Position numbers and translations under genes: made by a program
NCBI GenBank assembly: GCA_013002925.1
Contig: JABDLQ010000111.1
Coordinates: 1-6,668, forward strand
Length of the DNA stretch: 6,668 nucleotides
DNA from: Gammaproteobacteria bacterium
GTDB lineage: Bacteria > Pseudomonadota > Gammaproteobacteria > Steroidobacterales > SZUA-146
Reading direction: 5' to 3'
Shown here: positions 1 through 5,939 of the stretch, piece after piece
How positions within the stretch are numbered: position 1 is the stretch's first letter
Layout of the letters: each line of letters opens with the position of its first letter
The notes under the pieces: generated by a model
Told to the model about the DNA's origin: nothing
The model's input: only the letters and a program-made list of their open reading frames with translations
Databases searched by the model: none

Positions 1-14
1 AAAGATAGACGTGG

Positions 15-647
15 TTATAAAAAATGCACCAGCAGGAACAGTACGGCGGTCAGACCGAGACTGCTGTGAATAACGCCTTTTACGCTCGCCATTGGACCTA
101 CCTTGCCAAACATGGCATTAGCCTGCAGCAATACGATCAGCACCAGCGGGATTAAAAACCCCAAATCTCCAAAACTCATGGTGTCAAATCCCGCGACACT
201 GTAGCCACCGTGCTTGGATGCGAGCATGCCAAACAACATCGGGCCCGAGAACAATGTGTTGGTGCGTGATGCGCGCAAGGCTTTTGGTCCCGCAGTTGCG
301 GCGTCCCCGTCCGCAATGCCAATCACGATTTTTTGTGCCGGCCAGATAATCAACCACACGTTCAAAAACATGAAAATGCCCATAAGCGCGCCCAGGAGTA
401 TGTACTGGTTTGACGCGGGCCCCAGCACATAAAGCAAATACACGCCAGTCAGAAATGTGAACATAGCTCCCCACCGGAACCACCACAGCGCGCGTGGCGC
501 CAGCTTGCTGGTCGCGTCGGCTTTGGCGCCAGCCTCTGCTTCTTTAAAGTACTCTCCCTGTACAAAGTTAAAGTAGTACAGCATGCCAATCCAGGTGATG
601 CCGAACAGCACGTGTCCCCAACGAAACAAGAAATCAACTAATGCCAT
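15..647 (-). CDS. PuuD-like (urate oxidase N-terminal domain) integral membrane protein, no cytochrome c domain
   Basis: This is a 210-residue, very hydrophobic protein with about five or six membrane segments (roughly residues 4-24, 58-76, 82-104, 134-146, 162-182 and 190-208). The stretch SRTNTLFSGPMLFGMLASKH (127-146) resembles the R-x-N...S-x-P...M...H signature of the membrane domain of urate hydroxylase PuuD (Urate_ox_N/DUF989). His12, His146, His194 and His208 sit in or beside membrane segments and could bind haem or metal; that is inference. Characterised PuuD proteins are about twice as long and end in a c-type cytochrome that passes electrons on. Here the chain stops cleanly at TAA with no CxxCH. 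I chose the ATG at 647 because a GGGGA Shine-Dalgarno lies 6-7 nt upstream; a TTG at 659 would overlap that site. No purine-catabolism gene is nearby, so family membership is fairly sure and urate oxidation is not. Confidence 0.75.
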   Translation of the reverse strand: MALVDFLFRWGHVLFGITWIGMLYYFNFVQGEYFKEAEAGAKADATSKLAPRALWWFRWGAMFTFLTGVYLLYVLGPASNQYILLGALMGIFMFLNVWLIIWPAQKIVIGIADGDAATAGPKALRASRTNTLFSGPMLFGMLASKHGGYSVAGFDTMSFGDLGFLIPLVLIVLLQANAMFGKVGPMASVKGVIHSSLGLTAVLFLLVHFL

Positions 648-1057
648 AATTTTCCCCAATGAGTGTTGCCAAACAAGAGTACCCGATGCCCGTACGCGTG
701 CATGTACATGTCCCGACAGGCGGTCCCGGCATGCGTTCGCCGTTCATCGCCGAACAGATTACCATGCGTCCGGGGTCAGCAAGAAAATAAGCGCGGTCGA
801 AGCGGGATCAACGGAGACCCTGTCCGCTGATTTTTGCAACGATTCGGGGCGATAACCGCTTCGGCAATCCGCAGGGTTCCGACATTTACTGTGCACAGAG
901 GCCATTGGGCCGCTCAGTGATGCTCATTCCGGGCCCTGACCTTTATGGCGGGAAGCACAGGGGCAATATGGCAACGGCAACCGTTACAAAGTCGAAATTA
1001 TCTTTGGCGCGCAATCTAAAAGGTGCAGATGGCGAGTGGCTATATCCACCGGCAGGT

Positions 1058-1076
1058 AAAAACCCCGAGATCGGGG
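1058..1076 (-). terminator. Rho-independent terminator-like element
   Basis: Read on the minus strand, CCCCG, loop ATCT, CGGGG is followed directly by TTTTT. The stem has 5 G-C pairs with a 4-nt loop; a further A-T pair would leave only 2 nt in the loop. It is short but GC-rich with an immediate T run. It could end a small RNA or act as a back-up terminator for the operon whose last gene stops at 1430. Confidence 0.45.
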
Positions 1077-1100
1077 CGGTGACTGACTGAGCAAACAACA

Positions 1101-1140
1101 GGCGAAAGGGAGCAACACTCTGCTCAGCTTGAGTTTCGCC
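1101..1140. repeat. Nested inverted repeat (40-nt hairpin)
   Basis: The outer arms GGCGAAA (1101-1107) and TTTCGCC (1134-1140) pair perfectly over 7 bp. Inside them GAGCA (1110-1114) and TGCTC (1121-1125) pair over 5 bp around a 6-nt loop. The nested pairing could fold on either strand. On the minus strand it sits just upstream of the terminator-like element, consistent with an RNA structure. Confidence 0.5.
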
Positions 1141-1234
1141 GAGTGGAATGCACATCGGGAATTTAACTCCAGACCGTCTTTCAGGCGGATTGCACCAGTC
1201 AAATCTTGGTTTATACGAGACGCGTAAGCAATGC

Positions 1235-1286
1235 GATGCCCAAGTTGATGTCCCGGGTGATGTCCCAGGTGATGCTCCTGGTGATG
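1235..1286. repeat. Short 12-bp tandem repeat, about four imperfect copies
   Basis: Units start at 1235 (GATGCCCAAGTT), 1247 (GATGTCCCGGGT), 1259 (GATGTCCCAGGT) and 1271 (GATGCTCCTGGT), with GATG starting again at 1283. The central two differ at one base. Because 12 is a multiple of 3, any frame reads as a repeat: one minus-strand frame gives a His-Gly-rich run (HHLGHHPGHQLGH) and the plus strand gives Asp-Val-Pro-Gly repeats. No accompanying gene is convincing, so I treat it as a small non-coding minisatellite, or a relic of a low-complexity coding segment. Confidence 0.6.
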
Positions 1287-1376
1287 CAAGGACGCACTCT
1301 CCGCGTTCACCGCCCCGGGCCGCTATCGAATGATGCACATTAAACAGCAGATTGCGCCGCATCAAAGCCACGCACC

Positions 1377-1413
1377 AAAAAGATCGGATGCCAGCGTCTG
1401 CCTGTCAGCATCC
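1377..1413 (-). terminator. Probable terminator of the glycerophosphodiester operon
   Basis: On the minus strand GGATGC (1413-1408) pairs with GCATCC (1391-1386) across a 16-nt interior that can form a further CAG/CTG pairing. After a 4-nt spacer comes TTTTT (1381-1377). It starts 17 nt beyond the kinase stop codon, where an operon terminator is expected. The loop is large and the stem modest, so termination may be partial. Confidence 0.4.
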
Positions 1414-1429
1414 TATGAACGTAACAACG

Positions 1430-2893
1430 TCACACTCCTGTGGGGGATGATCCTTTGAGCGCTTCGTCCATGGCCGCTGTCCACCGCATGTGGCGTAAAT
1501 TCAGTTCAGAGTTTGTTGTCGCCGTAAAAAACTCTCCGTCATCCAGCGTGGGCCAGGAAACGCTGCGACTTAACAGGTAGCCGGTGCCCTTGGCGGTCGC
1601 TTCACGAATATCCGCACGCACCACGGTCGTTCGATTCAGGTCGGCGATGACCTGGCACAGATAATCGACACGCGACAGTCCTCCGGTCAGTACAATACGC
1701 TCCAGCTTTCTGCCACTTGAAATAATTTTCTCCAGGTTTACCTGCAGCAAAAATGCGATGCTTTCGAGAATTGCCACCGCGCACAACCCCGGCGTGGCGG
1801 TGCCAAGAAAACCGGATTGAAAATCACTTTGCCAGTACGGTGATCCCAGGCCGGAGATGCCGTTTAAAAATAATGGTGGCATATTATCAGACAACTCTGT
1901 CAATCCTTCTTGCACCAGCGCCCGCGCGTTTTGCCGGAGTCGTTTGCCATGCCATTCCAATGCGCTGCCAGCACCGTTGACTGTGCCTTCCAACACGTAT
2001 TCCGGACCGCCGGCATCCTGGAAAACCACGCTGTTCAGCAGTCCCGGAACGTCTACTGCCGTGCGACCAACCGGCCATTGCAAAAATGCCCCGGTACCCA
2101 GATTGATATAAGCGGTGTGTGGACGGGGTTGCCCAAACGCATAAATAGCAGCAGACTGATCGCCGGTAATTAGTTGGAGCGGTGCGCTATGTGCGCCGAT
2201 CTCAATGGCACCGGCATTGAACGTGCTGGGAACGCTAAGCGGTAACAGATTGCGGTCTACTGCAAAAATACGGCATAACAGGTCTGACCAATCACAGGTC
2301 CGACGGTCCCACAGCAAAGTACGACTGGCATTGGCCGGATCGCAGACATTGTCGGTGCTGTTGACCAGGTGGCGCACCAGAAAACTTGCAAGTGGCCCGA
2401 TGACAAGATCGTGATTGCGCCGGGCAGCCTGAACGTCCTCATCGTATTCCAGGCACCAATTGAGTTTACTCGCCCCATAGTGCGGTGACATCACAAGACC
2501 GGTAATGTCCGCCACCTGTTCTGCGTAAGCCAGGCGTTGATCAATAAAATCAAAGGCGCGGCGGTCCTGCCACGATAGCACCGGAGTCAGCGGCAGGCCG
2601 GAATGTTTTTGCCAGCACACAATGCTGGAACGCTGGGTGGCCAGTCCTGCCGAAACGATACGTGCAGTATCGGTACCGAGCAGCGCAGATATTTTTAGAC
2701 AGCAACTGGCAAGCGATTCAGCCAGTTCCAGAGCGTCATGCTCCACGTGAAAATCTGCGCCGCGTTGTGTTGCGATGGGCACGTAGGCGTCTGCGATCGT
2801 TTGGCCGCGCCCATCGATCACGAGTGCACGACTGGCATGCCCACCCTGATCAAGTGCGAGATACAGAGGCTCAGTCTGCGTGCCGGGGGTCAT
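1430..2893 (-). CDS. FGGY-family carbohydrate kinase, GlpK-like but divergent
   Basis: This 487-residue protein has the length and layout of glycerol kinase-type FGGY kinases, which transfer phosphate from ATP to a polyol in the cytoplasm. The N-terminal ATPase fold opens with LYLALDQGGHASRALVID (10-27), matching the GlpK DQGTTSSR phosphate loop with changes. SWQDRR (107-112), ITGDQSAA (242-249) and NLGTGAF (264-270) match family motifs. Asp245 is the expected catalytic base. The C-terminal part has VLTGG (401-405) and REATAKGTGYLL (430-441). At positions that hold glycerol in GlpK, Arg88 and Trp108 are kept, but the Glu after the Arg is Ser89 and the usual Tyr is His138. Glycerol is therefore possible but not assured. 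The gene begins 12 nt after the dehydrogenase stop. No purine-rich ribosome site precedes the ATG, so it probably relies on translational coupling. Another polyol or ketose is the alternative substrate. Confidence 0.85.
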   Translation of the reverse strand: MTPGTQTEPLYLALDQGGHASRALVIDGRGQTIADAYVPIATQRGADFHVEHDALELAESLASCCLKISALLGTDTARIVSAGLATQRSSIVCWQKHSGLPLTPVLSWQDRRAFDFIDQRLAYAEQVADITGLVMSPHYGASKLNWCLEYDEDVQAARRNHDLVIGPLASFLVRHLVNSTDNVCDPANASRTLLWDRRTCDWSDLLCRIFAVDRNLLPLSVPSTFNAGAIEIGAHSAPLQLITGDQSAAIYAFGQPRPHTAYINLGTGAFLQWPVGRTAVDVPGLLNSVVFQDAGGPEYVLEGTVNGAGSALEWHGKRLRQNARALVQEGLTELSDNMPPLFLNGISGLGSPYWQSDFQSGFLGTATPGLCAVAILESIAFLLQVNLEKIISSGRKLERIVLTGGLSRVDYLCQVIADLNRTTVVRADIREATAKGTGYLLSRSVSWPTLDDGEFFTATTNSELNLRHMRWTAAMDEALKGSSPTGV

Positions 2894-2905
2894 AAAAGGA
2901 CGCGG

Positions 2906-4087
2906 TTATGAATTTGGTGGTAGCGGGAGCTTTGCGGTATCAGCCCGGCGCTGCCGTGTCGGTAACGAGGCGCGGATGCGCTTCATGACCCGCTGTGCCG
3001 TTGCCCGGTAGCCAGTAAGTTTGCCCCCATAGATTGCCAAAACCCTGGGGCGCCGGGGTTGGTCGGCCCGGAAAATCACTTCGCGTGACCGCTTGAACGC
3101 GTGTCCTTCTGCGGCCGGCAGCACGCGTAAGCCGGCCCATGCTTCAGTAATGTCCGTGATGGTGTGCCGGGCATAAGCCGGAAAATAATGCTTGAGTACG
3201 TTCATCAGATAGTTGAGTTCTACACGGCTGGGTTTCAGAAGATCCGGATCTTTCCTATAGGTGCGCTCAGTGGTGCCGACCATGATCTGGTCGTACCACG
3301 GCAGGATAAACACCGCGCGCCCGTCGCGGGGGCTTTCGGTGTAATAAATTCCCTGTGTGACGGTGCCATCCAGAATGATGTGCGTGCCACCAACCAGTTC
3401 CACTTTCTGAATTGCCGGCGTTGGCGTAATTCTGTGTGCAACTTTATTTACCCAGGGGCCTGCAGCGTTGATCAGCACGTTGCCTGTGCATGACTGTTTG
3501 CCATTGCTGTCGCTGTAATGCACTTCAACACCCTCGTCGTGTATCTGCGCGCTGGTAAATTTTGCGGGCATTGCAAGCTCGGCATCCAGGGATTGCGCGG
3601 ATGCCATTACCGCTTCGGTGAGCAGCCGGTCGTCGGTCTGGGCATCGGAGTAATAAAACACAGCGCGCAAATCCCTGGTCCTGAGTCCATCGAGTTGGTC
3701 CCATTGTTTCCTGGGTATTTTTCCGGGTTTGGCATCACTGCGAAAGTTAGCAAGCGCATAATACAGGCTCAGACCAATGCGGATCTGCCAGGGTGCACGG
3801 CGAGTTTCTTTATAAACAGGAATAATAAAGCGCTTCATCCTGACAAGATCAGGGGCAACTTCAAGCAACACTTTGCGCTCATGCAGGCTCTCACGAACCA
3901 GTGAAAACTCGGCATTCTCAAGGTAACGCAGGCCACCGTGAATCAGCTTGCTGGATTTGCTGGATGTGCCGTGTGCCAGTGAGGATTTTTCGAGCAGTAA
4001 AACGGAGTAACCCTCAGCGGCTGCAGCCTGCGCCACACCGACACCCTGAATGCCGCCACCGACTATAACGACATCGTAGTTTTTCAA
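2906..4087 (-). CDS. FAD-dependent glycerol-3-phosphate dehydrogenase, short GlpD-type
   Basis: The 393-residue product should oxidise sn-glycerol 3-phosphate to dihydroxyacetone phosphate, passing electrons through FAD, in GlpD to membrane quinone. The FAD-binding GGGIQG lies at 10-15 with Glu33 ending the second strand. The GlpD hallmark GTSSKSSKLIHGGLRYLE covers 40-57 and includes Arg54. GGTHIIL (233-239), AGLRVL (318-323) and YGGKLTGYR (353-361) match regions with substrate- and flavin-contacting residues in E. coli GlpD (His236, Arg321 and Lys356 by eye alignment). E. coli GlpD is about 500 residues; here the C-terminal helical domain is missing and the chain ends in a basic, proline-rich tail. 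The start is TTG at 4087, since the Rossmann strand begins at once and no other start is possible. It overlaps the upstream TGA as TTGA, with AGGA 9 nt before. Membrane attachment and the final electron acceptor are uncertain. Confidence 0.88.
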   Translation of the reverse strand: MKNYDVVIVGGGIQGVGVAQAAAAEGYSVLLLEKSSLAHGTSSKSSKLIHGGLRYLENAEFSLVRESLHERKVLLEVAPDLVRMKRFIIPVYKETRRAPWQIRIGLSLYYALANFRSDAKPGKIPRKQWDQLDGLRTRDLRAVFYYSDAQTDDRLLTEAVMASAQSLDAELAMPAKFTSAQIHDEGVEVHYSDSNGKQSCTGNVLINAAGPWVNKVAHRITPTPAIQKVELVGGTHIILDGTVTQGIYYTESPRDGRAVFILPWYDQIMVGTTERTYRKDPDLLKPSRVELNYLMNVLKHYFPAYARHTITDITEAWAGLRVLPAAEGHAFKRSREVIFRADQPRRPRVLAIYGGKLTGYRATAQRVMKRIRASLPTRQRRADTAKLPLPPNS

Positions 4088-4890
4088 CTGTTGTGTTCCT
4101 GTGTCACCGCAAAAGGTGGCGCATTGAGCATCGAGGAAACGGCCATCGATTCAATCATATGCGCGCCCCGGTCGCGCCACTTTGAAGCTGTCTGTCCATC
4201 AGTAATTTCATAGAGTACCCAGGCCCACGGTCCGTGCGGCAAATCAATTGCGTGCGGAATTTTTTTGTAATTACAAAAAACAAATTGTGGTGCAAGTTTG
4301 TGCAGAATATCCAGGGACTCTGCATTCCAGTCGCGCAGTACCCATCCAGTGCTGTCAATACCATTTTGTTGCGCATATTCCACCACGTCCTGGCGAAATG
4401 AGATTAGTGTAAACGGAATGTGCAGGTCCAATAAAGCGGTCTTTATTCGTGCCATTGCGGTTTGTAGTCCGAAATGCTGCACGCTATGGCGCTTAACCTC
4501 AATGAACGGATGGACTGACGGCCAGGCGTTGAGATGATGGCACAGGCTGCGCAATGTGATTGGCCTGACATGCTGAAAACGACCGCCCAGGCGCTCAGGT
4601 TCACCCACGCACAGATCCTGGATGGCAGCAATGTTCAGGTCAAACACACTCTGCTCGCAGCCGGAGGTTCGCCTGAAATTGTCATCATGCATCAGGAATG
4701 GTACCTGATCCTTGCTTAGCTGCAGGTCGAATTCAACGTAAGCGGCACCGGCATCGACCGCAGCGGCCAGGGATACCAGCGTGTTTTCAGGAAACCGGCG
4801 GGCAAACCCCCGATGTGCGACTAATGCCGGCATTCCGCCAAATGTCCAGGGATCAGACCGTGACGAGACATGTCCGGAAACATTAAGCAC
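4084..4890 (-). CDS. Glycerophosphodiester phosphodiesterase (GDPD family), cytoplasmic
   Basis: This 268-residue protein hydrolyses glycerophosphodiesters such as glycerophosphoethanolamine to sn-glycerol 3-phosphate and an alcohol, using a metal-dependent TIM-barrel site. The GDPD signature is clear: HRG (26-28), PENT (34-37), Glu53 and Asp55 in YVEFDLQLSKD, and HD (68-69), which supply the two catalytic histidines and metal ligands. A later IEVK (130-133) adds the third acidic ligand. No signal peptide is present, so it resembles cytoplasmic UgpQ rather than periplasmic GlpQ. I chose GTG at 4890 because AAGGA lies 9 nt upstream; the ATG at 4833, nearer the barrel, has GGCGGA abutting it, which is too close. 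The extra 19 residues are therefore probably translated. It is the first gene of the unit and would feed the dehydrogenase that follows. The specific diester used cannot be told. Confidence 0.92.
   Translation of the reverse strand: MLNVSGHVSSRSDPWTFGGMPALVAHRGFARRFPENTLVSLAAAVDAGAAYVEFDLQLSKDQVPFLMHDDNFRRTSGCEQSVFDLNIAAIQDLCVGEPERLGGRFQHVRPITLRSLCHHLNAWPSVHPFIEVKRHSVQHFGLQTAMARIKTALLDLHIPFTLISFRQDVVEYAQQNGIDSTGWVLRDWNAESLDILHKLAPQFVFCNYKKIPHAIDLPHGPWAWVLYEITDGQTASKWRDRGAHMIESMAVSSMLNAPPFAVTQEHNS
4261..4280. repeat. Perfect 20-bp AT-rich palindrome inside the phosphodiesterase gene
   Basis: TTTTTTGTAA is followed immediately by its exact reverse complement TTACAAAAAA. It lies in codons for residues near 205-211 of the phosphodiesterase (VFCNYKKI). 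It contains the TGTAA/TTACA half-site pattern of several bacterial dimeric regulators. With no spacer, its RNA hairpin would be weak. It may be chance codon use (runs of TTT and AAA) or an internal protein-binding site. Confidence 0.55.
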
Positions 4891-4962
4891 AATTACCGAT
4901 CCTTATTATTGCAGGCACTTCAAACAGAATACCGGGGCCCTGTAACACTGATGCGCTGGGCA

Positions 4963-4992
4963 ACGGCTGGCCAGCAAACACTGGACAGCCGT
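4963..4992. other. Strong hairpin between the response regulator and phosphodiesterase genes
   Basis: The outer arms ACGGCTG (4963-4969) and CAGCCGT (4986-4992) pair over 7 bp. After one mismatch the inner arms CCAG and CTGG add 4 bp around a 6-nt loop. It begins 9 nt after the regulator stop codon (minus-strand sense). No T run follows on either strand, so it is not a classical intrinsic terminator. TTGCCC and TGCCC flank it. It could stabilise the regulator mRNA 3' end, attenuate read-through into the downstream operon, or mark a processing site. Confidence 0.5.
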
Positions 4993-5001
4993 CAGGGCAA
5001 T

Positions 5002-5652
5002 TTAGCGTTCCTCGTGGGACAACTCAACCAGGCCATGGCGAATGGCGTAGCGAGTGAGCCCAGCCATTGTATGGATGTCCAGTTTGTCAATAATATTTTT
5101 GCGATGGCTGTCCACAGTTTTGCCGCTGATACCAAGCTTTTCGGCAATTTCAGAAGTCTTGAAGCATTCGCCTATCAAGGTAACGATTTGTATTTCGCGT
5201 TTGGTCAGAACATTAGCCGGCGGCCGGTCAGTTTTTCTGGTGTCCTGATGCACATCAAAATTGTTGATCGACTTGTCAATGTAACGACCACCAACAGCAA
5301 CCTGACGGACAGCGTTGGCCGCCTGTTCCCCGGAGCTACCTTTGATCAGAAAACCGCGTGCACCCGAGCGAAATGCCTGTTGTGCCTGCCATGGATCAGA
5401 GTAAGGAGATACCGCCATGATCCGCACATCCGGCATCTCTTTGGATATCTGACGCGCAGTGCGCAAACATTCATGACCGGTTTCGGGAACTTCGAGAACC
5501 AATACGTCCGGGCGATGCTCACGCACCAACCTCAACGCATCATCGATGCCGGCACCGCGACCGGCAACTTTCAGGTCGGACTGGCTGTTCAGGATAGAAG
5601 TCAATCCATCACTGAATAATTTTTGTCGATCGACTATAACAACAGAATACAT
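5002..5652 (-). CDS. NarL/FixJ-family response regulator with Glu in place of the phosphoacceptor Asp
   Basis: A 216-residue two-domain transcription regulator. Residues 1-120 form a receiver domain: strand VVIVD (4-8), switch Ser82 and conserved Lys104 (GFLIKG) are present. At the phosphorylation site the expected D is Glu54 (PDVLVLEVPE), and the second acidic residue of the usual DD pair is Arg9. Phosphorylation on aspartate is thus not possible at the normal place; Glu may mimic the phosphorylated state. After a polar linker (126-147) comes a LuxR-type helix-turn-helix (149-209: LTKREIQIV, SEIAEKLGISGKTVDSHRKNI). The start ATG at 5652 has AGGA 6-7 nt upstream. No histidine kinase is nearby. 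Its gene stops 111 nt before the phosphodiesterase operon, so control of that operon is possible but only positional. Its target and signal are unknown. Confidence 0.9.
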   Translation of the reverse strand: MYSVVIVDRQKLFSDGLTSILNSQSDLKVAGRGAGIDDALRLVREHRPDVLVLEVPETGHECLRTARQISKEMPDVRIMAVSPYSDPWQAQQAFRSGARGFLIKGSSGEQAANAVRQVAVGGRYIDKSINNFDVHQDTRKTDRPPANVLTKREIQIVTLIGECFKTSEIAEKLGISGKTVDSHRKNIIDKLDIHTMAGLTRYAIRHGLVELSHEER

Positions 5653-5765
5653 GGCTAATCCTTTTGCGATTTCTGTTAAAGAAGTGAGTAAGCCTCCGGT
5701 TCAACAGGGTATTCTTTTTCCTACTTTCCGTGGCAAACTGCCTGATACCTCTGGCTAAGGATATA

Positions 5766-5799
5766 CCTCATCAAGAGAAAATTCATTATATAAATGAGG
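5766..5799 (-). promoter_or_regulatory. Candidate promoter/operator for the response regulator gene
   Basis: A consensus TATAAT lies at 5790-5785 on the minus strand. It is enclosed by the 6-bp inverted repeat ATGAGG (5794-5799) / CCTCAT (5766-5771). No good -35 hexamer sits 16-18 nt upstream (TTGGAC is only 12 nt away), so an activator or another mode of recognition would be needed. The leader to the start codon would be about 125 nt. The repeat around the -10 box would suit an operator, though 6-bp arms 22 nt apart can occur by chance. Confidence 0.35.
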
Positions 5800-5821
5800 G
5801 GTGTCCAAGACGGCTGGTTTT

Positions 5822-5837
5822 TTTGCGTCCACGCAAA
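5822..5837. repeat. Small inverted repeat between the HIT and regulator genes
   Basis: TTTGCG and CGCAAA are separated by TCCA, giving a 6-bp stem with a 4-nt loop. On the minus strand the stem is followed by A residues rather than T, so it is not a typical terminator for the HIT gene, whose stop is about 100 nt upstream. The rest of the 287-bp spacer shows no gene. Confidence 0.35.
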
Positions 5838-5939
5838 TAGTTAATAAAAACAGTTTTCTACGTGCATGCTTCCAGAAGAGGTACGTATTATTGCGCCGCA
5901 GCAGACGGTCTGGCACATGCGCAAATGTAGTCTCGTCGC

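Larger units (their letters stand above)
1058..1205 (-). ncRNA. Candidate structured small RNA (speculative)
   Basis: On the minus strand a TATAAA box (plus positions 1210-1215) is followed about 65 nt later by a strong 40-nt hairpin (1140-1101). About 25 nt after that comes a GC-rich hairpin with a run of five T (1076-1058). An RNA starting near 1203 and stopping near 1058 would be about 145 nt long. There is no good -35 hexamer at the right distance from TATAAA, and no known RNA family is recognised. The terminator-like element lies inside the minus-strand open frames of this stretch, which argues against those frames being translated. Alternatively these structures may belong to the 3' end of read-through transcripts from the kinase operon. 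Confidence 0.22.
648..1429. other. Long gene-free stretch between the kinase operon and the PuuD-like gene
   Basis: About 780 bp contain open frames on both strands, but none has a recognisable protein family, a convincing ribosome site or a protein-like composition. The stretch holds a terminator-like hairpin just after the kinase gene, a 12-bp tandem repeat, a 40-nt inverted repeat and a second terminator-like element, listed separately. Near the PuuD-like gene there is a perfect 10-bp palindrome CATGTACATG at 701-710, about 55 nt upstream of the start codon. No good sigma70 promoter for that gene was found by eye. The stretch may be decayed coding sequence, regulatory DNA or a small-RNA locus. 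Confidence 0.6.

Noticed and set aside
735..755. GTTCG...CGAAC inverted repeat in the gap upstream of the PuuD-like gene
   Set aside because: Only 5-bp arms with a mismatched interior; too weak to separate from chance.
943..1371. Minus-strand open frames of 108-142 codons in the gap downstream of the kinase
   Set aside because: They contain the 12-bp repeat and a terminator-like hairpin, resemble no family and have low-complexity or implausible composition.
3518..3904. Plus-strand open frame of 128 codons inside the dehydrogenase gene
   Set aside because: It is antisense to strongly conserved GlpD sequence, with no independent signals.
4870..5619. Plus-strand open frame of about 249 codons opposite the response regulator
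   Set aside because: It lies antisense to a clear NarL/FixJ regulator with all its motifs, has no family resemblance and no ribosome site; it is a codon-bias shadow.
5651..5758. Plus-strand 35-codon frame beginning MANPFAISVKEV
   Set aside because: It looks protein-like, but its ATG abuts the regulator start codon, it has no Shine-Dalgarno, and it covers the regulator leader.
5805..5824. Plus-strand terminator ending in a run of seven T
   Set aside because: Only a 3-bp CCA/TGG stem precedes the T run, and no plus-strand gene lies upstream.
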